The translations under genes were made by a program, and so were the position numbers. 64,000 bases of DNA. Origin: Gloeophyllum trabeum ATCC 11539. Lineage: Eukaryota > Basidiomycota > Agaricomycetes > Gloeophyllales > Gloeophyllaceae. The notes beneath the pieces were generated by a model, which searched no databases, had not been told where the DNA came from, and saw only the letters and a program-made list of their open reading frames with translations. The DNA lies in NCBI RefSeq assembly GCF_000344685.1, contig NW_006920420.1:1534895-1598894 (forward strand), given 5' to 3'. How positions within the stretch are numbered: the first letter of the stretch is position 1; the number at the start of each line of letters is the position of its first letter. Below are positions 12,156 to 22,811 of the stretch, piece by piece.

Positions 12156-12220
12156 GTCAGTGCTGCTGGTAGGTTAGGTGAGCGCGGCTTGTTGATGAGT
12201 ACATCAGGAGAGTAGCTAAG

Positions 12221-12228
12221 CTTTTATA
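12221..12228 (-). promoter_or_regulatory. TATA box of the short secreted gene, pair 2
   Basis: TATAAAAG on the minus strand, 66 bp upstream of the ATG at 12155. Confidence 0.65.
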
Positions 12229-12520
12229 CTTAGGCTGGAGTCAGCGAGCTCTTTACTGCTTGCATCGGGGTTCATTATGACGCCAGTTCCTACTTGCCCA
12301 TGACGAGGTGCATATTGGTGTCGAGTCAACCTCCGAAACAGCTGAAACACTGGCGCTGCTGCGAACAAATCCAAGAGTCCAAATCATGGAGCCAGAGGGA
12401 GCTAGTGACAGTTGGTAAACGGATGATGATGGTATGCAGTATAATGGACCTTTGAAACTTTCCCCCGAGGGCAACGGCAAGCATTGGTTGTCGTACTCAG
12501 AGCCACTCCTCCGTGACTCG

Positions 12521-12928
12521 CATCAGGAACCTCGGAAATCTCCATATGCTCCATATGGAGTCACACGGAGCCCCGGAGCGACGGAGAGGTCCCCCCATCA
12601 TCCCGAGAAGGCCATCTCCGTCCTGAGCAGGACGGAGACAGCGTCTCCAGATGGAGACTCCTGGAGACACCACGTGGCTTCAGCGGGAGTTCGTATACCT
12701 GACACCCGATATCTATCCCTCACATAGGGACAGGATATGGGCTTATGTTTTTGCTATACGTGCTCCTCTTTGCATTCGAGCAAAATTTAGCACATATTAC
12801 TGTATATTAGTGGGGGGCATGTCTCCGGATGGAGACCTCGTCTCCGTCTGGAGAACCTGTCTCCATCCCGCACATGGCGGAGCCGCGGAGACGCTGTCTC
12901 CATCCGGAGATATTCCGGTTTCCTGATG
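12521..12928. mobile_element. MITE-like element of about 408 bp in the divergent promoter
   Basis: The ends are imperfect inverted repeats beginning CATCAGGAA (left) and, in reverse complement, CATCAGGAAACC (right), continuing into CGGAA and TCTCC. Internally it is rich in short inverted motifs on GTCTCCATC and GGAGAC (12640-12665, 12810-12910), so a single strand would fold strongly. No coding potential seen. The end motif matches the 2.2-kb element at 3466-5691. It is absent from the equivalent place in pair 1. Confidence 0.65.
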
Positions 12929-13044
12929 CGGGGAGTAGGTAAGTTTGGTAACCTCCATGGCGCTGACATCAAGCACAGGATGGCGCGTTCAAGAAACGAA
13001 CCGCATTTGCAACGCTCAGCCAGAATTGATTGGAGTCTTCGCAA

Positions 13045-13079
13045 CCAATCCCGTGGTGCGAAACCATCAAAGTCGGACA
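13045..13079. promoter_or_regulatory. Conserved block in divergent promoter 2
   Basis: Counterpart of 9432-9474, with the core CCATCAAAGTCGG. It lies 732 bp from the long gene and about 910 bp from the short gene; without the 408-bp MITE the latter distance would be about 500 bp, as in pair 1. Confidence 0.4.
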
Positions 13080-13702
13080 TTGCATTAGGTCACGGTTGTT
13101 GCTAAAGGTGATATATACTAGTATCTGCAGGGACTTGCTGAAAGATGAGATAAGTACTTAGAGCAGCTCAGGCTGGGTAAATTATAGTTGATGTGTCGCG
13201 CTTGCGAGTACTGAACGCCCACCTTCTTAGAGAAGGGTAATGAAAGGCATGCATGCAAAACGTTACCGTCACGGTACAAAGTAACCACGGCCCGGGCGGC
13301 GGCTGTGCAGTCCCATCGTTCCCTCCAGTACGGACCCGTGAAGAAAGCCTGACAGCACCCTGTATCCGACGAGTCTAACACGATCCACTTCTATAGTTGT
13401 GCATGGCGCGTTGCTTGATGCTGCGTCTCTCGGTTGATTCGCGCTCCATTTCACTCTTGGCGGCCAGATCGCAGTAAGTGCGCCTCCTGCCAGACCGCTT
13501 CCGCTCGAGTCCATCGTGATATGCTCTTTTCAGAGTGGGACTCACTCTCGAGTGGTAGCTGCAATGAGTCTTGAAAATTCAGCCGGCTGGCGCGTTTCAA
13601 CCGTGGAGTATTGGCAGGTTTACCGCTCCACTCTTCATGATGTCCTCTACCCTGCGGCGGATTGACTTACCGCCGTGCGTACCATGCGGTAAGCATCCAA
13701 CG

Positions 13703-13710
13703 TATAAAAG
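13703..13710 (+). promoter_or_regulatory. TATA box of the long secreted gene, pair 2
   Basis: TATAAAAG, 93 bp upstream of the ATG at 13796. Confidence 0.65.
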
Positions 13711-13795
13711 GTGGTGCGAGTCAGTATTGACTAACACAACAGCCCATCTACTTCTTACACGTACCGACAGCACTCGGCACCCTCTACATTCGATA

Positions 13796-14819
13796 ATGTT
13801 GTCTACCGTGTTCGTCCTCCTTGCAGGTGTTGCGGTCGCCACTGCCTCTCCTTTGCTCGAAGCGCGTGCAGATGTGCACTGTGGTACAACGCAGGACGCC
13901 AACCTGGCCGCATGCCAGTCCCTCCTTGATAACTGGACTGGCACTCTAGTCAAGGATAACACGTGCACATATGGCGCGACAGGCAGCGCGTGGAATGTGG
14001 ACTCCGTTCCTGGCTGTGAGTCCCTGCGCTTCGGTTTACAAATATTTACTACAATCTAACTACTTTGTGTCTCAGGCTCACTCTACATGACTGATCCCGA
14101 CAAGGAGCCAAATGCGGTGAAGGAAGCACTTCAGAATCTGTTGAACTGCGCCGACAAGAGCAAGGGGACAGTCAACGGTCTGACGACCCTCGCAGACGGA
14201 ACCGGTGTATGCATCGGCGGTAACAAGGGTTGTGGCGAGTGAGTCGCTCATTTATTGATCGCTTCAATGGACTGAGAACCATCCCCTCTTCAGTTGCTTC
14301 GATGACGCCGACTTCCAGCCCCCAGGGCGCCGCTCCGTTGAACCGACATTCTCCAACGGCACCATCGAGAAGCGTCAATGGGCGGACGTCGCCGGGAGCG
14401 TCGCTGAACTGTTGGACGCGGTGATTGGCGCAGGCGGGAGTGACGACACCAAGCGCGCGAACGGAGTCCGCAACGTTGTCGACGGCATGGCGAAGAAGTA
14501 CGCGCCGGTCAATGTTGTGGCATGCCACACGGACCACGTGGCTAGCTTCGACGGCGTGCAGGGCACGGACTGGGTTCACCAGCACTTCGAGATTGATATC
14601 TCGGTTGGGGGAACGATAGGGTACGAGCTATACCTCGGAAACACTGGTACCTTCAAGCGCAACGGCGATGGCGGTGACATCAACTGGGGTTGGTGAGTAT
14701 CTGTGGCCCTGCCGCTCGAGAGCGACTCATTTATTACCGTGCACGTTGCCAGGAATGCTGCATTATCGAAGCCCGCGGAGCAGGACGGCTCCTTCCTGAC
14801 CTTTGCGAACCGCAAGTGA
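13796..14819 (+). CDS. Long secreted two-domain protein (pair 2), intact
   Basis: Exons 13796-14015, 14076-14238, 14294-14692 and 14753-14819 total 849 nt, 282 residues. The order is a signal peptide (about 1-18); a cysteine domain homologous to the short proteins (CGTT to GCGDCF, about residues 27-130); a linker with IEKRQ, a likely Kex2 cleavage site; and a second domain of about 125 residues with NVVACHTDH, DWVHQHFEID, GYELYLGNTG, GDGGDINWGW and a final SFLTFANRK. The histidines and the GDGG-NW motif look like conserved functional positions. The second domain resembles uncharacterised fungal secreted proteins I cannot name with certainty. It may mature into two peptides. It forms a divergent pair with the short gene at 11614-12155. 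Confidence 0.85.
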
Positions 14820-15092
14820 GAGAGAGGCGGCTGGTTGCATCAGCTGTAGACCGTCGTCTTGTATTCTTATCCTTGCTCAGACCGTAGAACACACATGATT
14901 CGGACTCCTAATTCTTAACTTATTTCACCTTGTTTGCTGTCACGTAATAACCTCTGTCTCCAATCATCTCTTAATCTATGTGTCTATCGCTCGCTGTTGT
15001 ACTATTCAGTGAAATCTGCCATTACTGTCTCCAAAGCATAAGCGCTGTCCATCTGCGAGGTTATTGCGTGTACATCATGAATGTCTTCGTCT
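14820..15092. other. 3' flank of the long secreted gene
   Basis: No gene recognised. The region presumably holds the 3' UTR of the long secreted gene. Confidence 0.3.
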
Positions 15093-15352
15093 AGATATCA
15101 TGGGCACCTTGCCTTGTCTCGCCGTACGACATTCTCTGTGAGCAGCTCACTGACTCACCTTCCTCTCCTGAACTGTAAACACTACGGTAAAGGCGGTATC
15201 CTGACCGTCGTTTTCCTCTCTCGTCCCCCGGAGAAGCGTCAAGATGATCCATAGCCCAAAAGTGTTACAATGCAGCGTGCTCAGGAACAGAAACTCTTGA
15301 AGCAATTATTGGCACTGCAGGGAGTGATTGCGGAGCAGGAGGTCTCAAGCAT
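15093..15352 (+). pseudogene. Decayed 3' end of a DUF4436-like gene
   Basis: The segment resembles the last exons of the gene at 16069-17901: ATCATGGGCACCTTGCC at its start, and a coiled-coil-coding stretch (LLKQLL, GVIAEQ) at its end. Frames are broken and the 5' part of the gene is missing. It lies in direct orientation about 0.7 kb upstream of the full gene, as expected for an incomplete tandem duplication. Confidence 0.65.
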
Positions 15353-16068
15353 ACCGTGACTAGTGAGCATGTTAGGTGCAATATCGTGGGACAGCAGGCT
15401 CACTTGGTTGGAGGATGTCAGCAGGAGTCTCGGATACGAGACCAGCTTTCGTCCCAAAAGGATAGACTAAGCGACCTATAGGAGCTCGTCGATTCTTTCG
15501 TGGCCTTATACTGCAGAAGGCTTATCAGTACAGTAACGGCATTGCCCGACTCCCATGTACATAAGACTCGGAGGAGAAATGTCGGAGAGATGTCCGCTTC
15601 CAAGCTGATGGCATACAGAGCGACAGATACAACTCGAAACTCACCTCTACAGGGCGCCCTAAGACCACATAACCACGAACTAACTGCACTTGGCGAGGTA
15701 GCTCCTACGAAACCTGGCAAGTGTCTTTTTCGACAGCCAGTCGAGCGCACCAGCTCCCAACTTACCGCCTACCAGAGCTACGCAAATGGAGCGACTGCTG
15801 TCAATGTAAGTAGTAGTATCCCAAGGACAAGAATTTGACGCGCGCCTACTATTGTCCTGTCAGATATTAATGGCCAATTCGAAATTGAGCACGCCTCATA
15901 AAGACCGCAGGCTGACTATATCCGAAAGGCACTTGCAAGCTGCAGTGCACGATCATCAGATATAGAGATATATAGGCGAGGTACAACTTTCGTATAGTTT
16001 CTCGCACAACTTCCAAGTACCTTGATCCCATCCTTCGACTTCTGTCCCTTGCTCCCACTTTAATTCAC
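15353..16068. other. Upstream region of the DUF4436-like gene
   Basis: A 112-codon open frame at 15500-15838 has no recognisable features and I do not call it a gene. The rest probably holds the promoter of the gene at 16069. Confidence 0.3.
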
Positions 16069-17901
16069 ATGTTCGAACTGAACTCGTCTGAGCCTACAGG
16101 TTTGGCGTCGGGCTCTACCAATGGACCTGGATGGGAGAATCTTCCCATGTCTCAAATCATTCGAGCAACTTCTGACGGCACTAAAGATGTCGACTCCGAC
16201 GGTCCGAGTCGTCTCCAAGTCCGTGCTACTAGTAGTACCAGCTCCCCCGGCCTCCCGTCCGCGCCTTCTACAGTGGTATCAGGACCTCAGAGGTTAGGCA
16301 CGGAAAAATGGCAGAGTTGGCGAGCTGCGTATGAGGCTCGTGCTTGGAGGCAGATGTACGATAGAGTACGAACGTATCATTGGTTCTGGCTGTGTGTGGG
16401 ATACGTGGCGGTGTGCTTGGCCATCATTCTGCCTCTCACTCATAGCTTGGAAGCGCAGAGCCTCGTGCGGTTGGACCTTCCAGTGGAGGATGTTAACGCA
16501 ACTGTGAGTATTCCCGTCATCACCCAACCCATTATCTACACGCGTGATTGGACTGAGGCTTTTGTTCGGGCGGATAGATCGGTGTTTCGGGTACGCTCAG
16601 CTCATTTGTTCCCGAAAATAATTCTGTCGCCGTTGACTGGTCCTGGACTGGGGCCATCTGTTCACTGGGAAACCAGCTGAGCCCGCATTCCATCTCATTT
16701 ATTGTCACTGTGTCAGTCCCAGTTTCTCTTCCTTGTTTAGGGACTAACTCAAATTACATCAAAACTTAGGATGACTGACTTCGGTGCCGCTGAAAGCTAT
16801 ATGAACATCACCGATGTGTGTGGAAACTTCTCAGAAAGTCCGACCCCATTGCGGACGGTCATGGCAGTAACGCCCGCGCGGGCGCCGCTCTACCCCTTCG
16901 ACTCGTCAGTGATTCTTTTAACACGTCTAGCAGTCAGGCTGACTTCCAAGCCTTATTAGGTATTCTACGTCGTTTAGTCTGTGGGCAGTGAACGATGACG
17001 GTAGCCCCGCAGGCTTTGGCATCGACTACATAAATGGGTTTACACCGTATGTACTGGAACTACTCGACCTCGCTAGTACGCTCAATAACCGACTTGGCCT
17101 CCCTCTCGTTTCCCAGAGGCTTTACTACACGTTTGGATGTGTATTACTCACAGCCCAACGATATCTACTACGCAGCGGTCGTAATTACACGAAGCACCGC
17201 CGTCCGCGCGTATGTTGTGGCAGTAGTCGTCGCGATCTGTGCGTGATCCTCTATTATCACTTCAGCCTTGACTTTTCATAGGATGTAGGGCTCGTAAGCC
17301 TTACGTTCCTTACCATCTGCATCTCCGTGATATTCCTCGGGCGGACGGTGAGAGCGGAAGTTCTGGTCGCCCCGATCGCATCCGTCTTTGCCTTCACGGG
17401 CTTACGGGGCAGTCTGCCGGGTGCACCAACGGATTTCAGTACGTTCGTGGATCTCAATTCGGATAACACAATTGACTCCATGGTGTGCCTGGCAGGCGCT
17501 GCAATCGGTAAGCTCTCTCCTTGATTGTGGAGCGTCACCGCTGACCCGGCGTTCGCATGGATGCCTTATTCCAGACATTATGGGTACATTGCCTTGCCTA
17601 GCGCTTTTGGCATTCTCCGTGAGCTGGCAGCCTTTCCATATGAGGGATAGGGTTCTCTCTAACATTGAGAACTATGGTGAAGGCGGTGCTCTTGACAGGA
17701 GTTTTCCTGTTTCGTGACCCCGAAAAAAGCAGACATGGTCTACAACCAAGAGACATGGAAAGTGGTCTTACGGATCCGCAAGGTCGTGAACAGGAACTGC
17801 TGAAGCAATTACTGCAGGGAGTGATTGCGGAGCAGGCGGTCCTCAAGCAGCTATTAGATGCGGTTCTCGCGGCACAGCCGGCTCGCTTTGTCGGGGAATG
17901 A
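16069..17901 (+). CDS. DUF4436-like integral membrane protein
   Basis: The protein starts with a Ser/Thr-rich cytosolic tail, then a transmembrane helix (about residues 105-125), an extracytosolic part with YPFDSYSTSF and N-glycosylation sites, and several C-terminal helices around VSLTFLTICISVIFLGRTV and MGTLPCLALLAF. FDLNSD-type residues and GAAI follow, and the tail is a likely coiled coil (LLKQLLQGVIAEQ). This layout is that of fungal DUF4436 proteins, whose function is unknown. Clear exons are 16069-16503, 16578-16711, 16770-16904 and 16960 onward. Three later junctions are not clean: near 17047 (a 68-bp intron or a one-base shift), near 17225-17281, and near 17630-17665. The gene may therefore carry lesions or base errors. 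The 3' part is partly duplicated upstream at 15093-15352. Confidence 0.7.
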
Positions 17902-18341
17902 TAGTGGGAGTCTTCTCTGACATTACAGCAGGTTTCGTGACATAGTATCGACTCTATGATTCCTCTTGTCTACTGAATTTCTTGCGGGCATATTGCTGCG
18001 AAGTGCCTCCGTAGCCTGACTGGAAAGGTTTTTGTAACAAACGCTTATGTCCTGGAATTGTATCCTAAATCGCCTAAAGTCACTATGTAGCGTATTCTTG
18101 CTCTCCTGGATATGTATATGTGTGCTCGGTAAGGACGTCGATCAAGGCTGGAATTCATACTTCCACACGGGAAGGTGGCCTCCGGCCAAATAAGGCAGTG
18201 TGGCTACCATATTGAGCCGCGGATCGTGGCGCGAAGTGGCATTAGATCAGAAGCGTGATGTCTCACACTTCAAGTCTCAACTGTCAAACGACTGCCACAA
18301 CCAAGCCACAACTTCATTCTGATTGCCATTGGATTTTCTCG
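17902..18341. other. Intergenic
   Basis: No gene or repeat recognised between the DUF4436-like gene and the first TPR-CCCH gene. Confidence 0.35.
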
Positions 18342-19550
18342 ATGAGCGACGTCTCGACGCCTGCGTTGGTAGAGGACGACTTGGAGACGAGGATTGCTCT
18401 GCGCGCCGCCCAGCGGGCCGCTCGGACCCAAGAGAGGATCGCGGCTGCCGAGGCTTGCAAAGAGAGGGTACGTCCGCCACACACTGACACCCTCCCCAGT
18501 TACTCACCAGAACTCTACTCACATTCAGGGCAACGAGCATTTCCGGCGTGGAGACTTCGTGAAGGCGGTGATATGCTACAAGGAGGCGGGCCAGACCTAC
18601 CCCGCCAACGCAGTGTACGCATGCAACGCCTCCGCGTGCTTCCTCAAGCTTGAGATGTATTCACAATAATGTGCAAACGCTGTAAAGTTGCCTGACGCTT
18701 GTCATATTAGGTACGACCTGGCGGAGACCGGCGCTATCGAAGCTTTGAAGTACGACCCCCGATCGGTGAAAGCAAGATATCGCAGGGGGCTGGCACGGAT
18801 GAAGCTAAAAAAGTACTGGGAGGCAATGGCTGGTAAGCTCTTAATCTCCTGGCGTGCGCGCCCTTGTTCATTTAAACTCGTACAGACTTCGTGGCTGCCT
18901 TGAGACTCGATCCCTCCTGCGAGGGCGCCCGAGAGCAACTCTACCTGGTGCGCGACGTGCTGAAAATGCACGCAGACGCTGAAGATGATAGCGGAGACGA
19001 TACGGATCCAGAGTATGCTTACCCGCCCCTCGACAAGGCTCCTGCGCAGGACTGGGAGACCGGGTCTGATTCGGAGGACTTTCGGCACGAAGGCTGTTTC
19101 CTACCGTGCAAGGATTACAACCACGGCGGCTGCGAGAAAGGGAGGCGGTGCTCGTATGCGCATGGACCTGACCAGAAGAGCATACGGGACAAAATGTACG
19201 TGTGCTCGTTGTTGTTCCGAGCGGTGGTCTGAAACTCACTGCTTGCTAGTGGGCGCAACGTCTGCGCACACTATATTTTTGACGGATGCAAGGCTTCAGA
19301 AGGCCAGTGCGACTATTCGCACGATTTGCGCGCTTTGCCCGAAGAATGGATCACGCTGCGAGAGGATGGAGTATCACTCCGGAAATTCAAGGCGGTATAT
19401 GTGGTCCTTGATGCATGTCCACCGCCTCCTGGGGTTGGCAGGAAGCAAACGCGAGCGCTTACCGAGATATGTCGCAATATGGTGGAAGATATGTCGGACG
19501 ACCTTGAGGATTTACAGGAGGTGTTGGGGCACGGTGTATATAGCGTGTAA
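18342..19550 (+). CDS. TPR-CCCH zinc-finger protein 1
   Basis: Exons 18342-18467, 18529-18656, 18711-18832, 18886-19195 and 19250-19550 give 328 residues with all junctions in frame. After an Arg/Ala-rich helix there is a TPR region (GNEHFRRGDFVKAVICY, then VKARYRRGLARM, about residues 43-140), an acidic linker, and two CCCH zinc fingers: C-x7-C-x5-C-x3-H at about residue 200 and C-x7-C-x6-C-x3-H about 35 residues later, each followed by a similar SIRDK or SHDLRALP segment. CCCH fingers usually bind RNA and TPRs bind proteins (for example chaperone tails), so an RNA-linked adaptor is a fair inference. It is the first of three tandem paralogs (20149 and 27271). Confidence 0.85.
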
Positions 19551-20148
19551 AATTCACATGCAGTGGCGTGATCTGCGAAGTAGAATACGAGTGCAGTCCT
19601 AACTAACCGCTTAAGGAGGGAGAAGCTAACACGCAGCTGCTTACAGATATAACATGTTTTGAAATGCGATGGTGACCTTGGTAGATTCCCTTCGAGTACT
19701 TGGCCATTTATTCACGCAATCAAAGCATTCGTATTGAGAAGTGTGGTGACGCTCACGAGCAAGCCTGTGGAGTGAGCTTAGTATTATGTTGTGAGTCGAC
19801 TCGTTAGTTTAGTTGCCCGGTTATTCCCACCACGTGATCGAACACGCCGTCGAGAATTTCGAGTTGATTTCGAGGAGACAGAATTAAATTCCACGCGTCA
19901 ATCACCCAGGAGCATATGTTAGTCTGGATGAATGCAACATTATGCAAGTGTACCACTTCTGAGCCGAGCGGGGGATTCGATATTCTTGGACGAATATAAC
20001 CTTGTAGCTATGCGGATCGCGCCACGAAGGCACGCAGCAACCTCTAAGAATGGGTCTTCGAAAGGTGTGCGGGGTATATAAACGTGTCTGCTCACTTTTC
20101 CGTAGACAACCGTAACAGTCCTCTCTCTTACGCCCTCCAGACCGGCTC
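19551..20148. other. Intergenic between TPR-CCCH genes 1 and 2
   Basis: Likely promoter of the next paralog. No other feature recognised. Confidence 0.35.
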
Positions 20149-21354
20149 ATGACCAAAGACTGCAAGGCCGACGCGCTCGACGACGAGCTGCAAAACAGGA
20201 TCGCTGGACGTGCCGCACAACGTGCCGCACGCAACAGAGAGAGAATCTCTCCCGCGGAAAAGCTCGGTAAGGGACAAGCGAACACACCTATGTGCCGGAC
20301 TCCGTTCTTCTGACTACCGCTACGTCCAGGGGAACGAGCTTTACAGGAGAGGAGACTCCACCGAAGCAACCAAGTGTTACCAAGATGCCAACCGCATATA
20401 CCCCACCAACCCGGTCTATGGGTGCAATGCCGCTGCGTGCCTCCTCAAGCTCAGAGAGTGTGTATCCTTCGCGTTGTATGTTCATTGGCCGTGACTTACT
20501 TTGGCGTGCTGCGGAAGGTATGAACTGGCAGAAAAGGTTGCCTTCGAGGCGCTCAAGGTAGACTCCCGGTCCGTGGAGGCGAGGTATAGAAGAGGCCTGG
20601 CCAGACTGGAACAGGCGAAGTACTTGGAGGCCAGAGCAGGTGCCCATACTTGGGTATCTGCGAGATTTGATGCGGTAATGTTAGAGTTCCTGACGGTGAT
20701 CAAGCTCGATCCGTCGTGCAAGGAGGCAAAGGCGAAGCTGGGGGTGGTGACCGAGACCCTGCGATTGCTCGTGCCCGCCGGGCTCGGGTACCTCGACGAC
20801 AAGGTCGTCGACCCCTTACACCTGTACCCGCGACTCGACAGGCCTCCCGCGCTCGACTGGGAAACCGGCTCTGACTCCGAGGACTTCTACAAGGTCGCCT
20901 GTAGAGAGTACAACCACGCCGGATGCAAGACGGGCGCGGGGTGCCCGTTCTCGCATGCGCCTGACCACAAGAGCGCGAGAGACTTATTGTGGGTGTCGAC
21001 TCGCTGGGCGTATGTCTTCTGCTGAGCGTCGATGTGCGACGACAGAGGGAGGAACGGGTGTGCGTACCATATCTGCGACGGGTGCAAGTCCGGGGACGAC
21101 CGCTGCGCCTACTCGCATGATTTGCGCACGCTGCCCCAGAAGTGGTCGGCCTTGGAGGAAGACCGCGAGCTCTTGGAGAAGTTCAGGCTGCTCTGTACGA
21201 ATATCGACATGTACGATTCAGAATACCCGGTTGGGGAGGATGAAGGAAGGCGAGGATGCGCGCGGATATCTGCCTGGGATTGATGAAGGACTCTTCGGAG
21301 CAGCTGAACGAGGAGGATTGGGATGCCGTGCGCCGAGGGCAGGATAACTTGTAA
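20149..21354 (+). pseudogene. TPR-CCCH zinc-finger protein 2, with lesions
   Basis: It follows the same plan as its neighbours: the Arg/Ala-rich start, the TPR segment (GNELYRRGDSTEATKCY, VEARYRRGLARLE), the acidic DWETGSDSEDF linker and two CCCH fingers (CREYNHAGCKTGAGCPFSH and CAYHICDGCKSGDDRCAYSH). Two places do not fit. The first intron (donor GTAAGG at about 20268, acceptor near 20331) does not join in frame, although the paralogs join cleanly there. Near 21245-21262 the C-terminal helix matching that of the first paralog lies in another frame, so the current frame stops at about 21283. Either the gene is decaying or single-base errors are present. Confidence 0.65.
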
Positions 21355-21979
21355 GATGGTAAGTGGGAGATTCTAGTGCAGCCGGTGAGCACATGCTTGA
21401 GAGGCCCCTATTAATATAATCCCGAGTTCACGACATATTTTTCCCAGAGGTTAGCCCTAGCACCTTGCCTGGCAGTGTGCAGCCATACCCGTGTATGCTA
21501 TCCGCTCTCTGTTTAGATCTCAGATCGTAGCGGCGCAAGCGCCAATCCCCGACTCCAGTCAGAAACCATCAAGTATTCCAGGTACGAGTGTCTGGTCAAG
21601 TAATGCCAGTCTTGATGCGTACAGACACATACACAGTATCGATATAGTCCTGTGTTATATCTACATCAGTATTTAAAGGGGCTTCCTCCCAGTTCCCGCT
21701 CAGAGATACTAGTCTCATTTGTCAGCCTCACTTGAGTCAATGCATCCTTTTATCGAATGCTACGCACTGCATCACTTTGACCTTTCACGTCAGGTGTGTG
21801 TGGGCAGTTGTCTTCAAGTCGAAACGAAAGTGGCGTCGGTCCGGTCGGGACGTTGCTTACATGAGGTTCTCACGGCGAGAGCGAGTTGTATGGTGGAGCG
21901 ACCATTTCTTCCCGACAGAACCCTCCTCGCAACTACCGTGGGAGTCGGGGATCCGCTCTCTGTTTAGATATCAGACTTA
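21355..21979. other. Left flank of the mariner element
   Basis: A 30-bp motif (CTATCCGCTCTCTGTTTAGAT at 21498, shortened here to CCGCTCTCTGTTTAGAT) occurs twice, at about 21502 and 21951, just before the element. No gene recognised. Confidence 0.4.
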
Positions 21980-22070
21980 CAGTGCTTTGCATAAAAGTCC
22001 GGAAAACGCGATTCGCAAAATCTTGTTTGTAGCAGCCAAACAATACCATATATAGCAATCGATCACCGCA
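21980..22070 (+). repeat. Left TIR of the mariner element
   Basis: Starts CAGTGCTTTGC next to TA. It matches 26968-27058 in reverse complement, with the first 72 bases identical and three mismatches in the rest. Confidence 0.9.
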
Positions 22071-22103
22071 GCTAGGCCGGCGATGTGACTCTCGTCACTG
22101 CCC

Positions 22104-22811
22104 ATGCCTCTCCCGTACACTACGCCGGAGCTGCGCTCTCAGATTGTAGCATGGCGGTATGAACAGGGCCTTTCTGTTCATGATATCCACAAACTATGCG
22201 GTTACTCTCTCAGTACGATCTATGAAATCCTCAGCATCTACCGGACATATGGGCAGGTTGTTGACCCAAGCAATCGACCCCGAGGACGACCTCGTAAACT
22301 CGACATGAGCGACCTGGATTTCATCCATGGCTTACTGAGGGACAACCCGGCCCTGTACCTCGATGAAATACAGGAGATCCTCAGTGAACACAAAGGTCTG
22401 AATGTCTCGATTGCTACTATCTCGCGCGCTCTAACACCAAATTGCCCTCACTCGGAAAAAGATCTCGAAGACCGCTCTCGAACGGAATGAGCTCTTGCGC
22501 GCAACTTGGCAAGCACAGTGGGGGGATCTACCCATGGAGTCGATCGTATGGTTGGACGAGTCGAGTGTGGATGACCTGACGAACCAGCGGAATATGGGAT
22601 GGGCAGCATTGGGTCGTGCGTGCGTGCGCCGCGAAACATTCTTGCGGGGTCAACGATATTCGGTACTGCCGGCACTGTCTGCGGAGGGCATCCTAGCACT
22701 TGATATCTTCGAAGGTTCTGTTACGAAGGAAAGGTTCAAGCAGTTCCTACGGAATGAACTGGTATGTCCCGTTGTAAGGATCGATACTCTGTACTTACAG
22801 GTGTGTAATGG
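22104..22811 (+). CDS. Transposase 5' part, probable duplicate contig end
   Basis: The sequence 21928-22811 is the same, base for base as far as I can see, as 23166-24049. It encodes the helix-turn-helix and the first half of the DDE domain of the Tc1-type transposase and stops inside an intron at the gap. Even the frame lesion near 22436 is shared with the other copy. This is best read as the overlapping end of the preceding contig and not as a second gene. Confidence 0.7.

Noticed and set aside
12640..12910. CRISPR-like array of GTCTCCATC/GGAGAC repeats
   Set aside because: Repeats are short, inverted and irregular, inside a TIR-bounded MITE in a fungal genome; not a CRISPR array.
15500..15838. 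112-codon open frame upstream of the DUF4436-like gene
   Set aside because: No domain, no signal peptide, no paralog in the window and no splice pattern; likely chance.
22104..22811. A second, independent transposase gene
   Set aside because: Identical to the copy after the N run including its frame lesion; best explained as an unmerged contig end.
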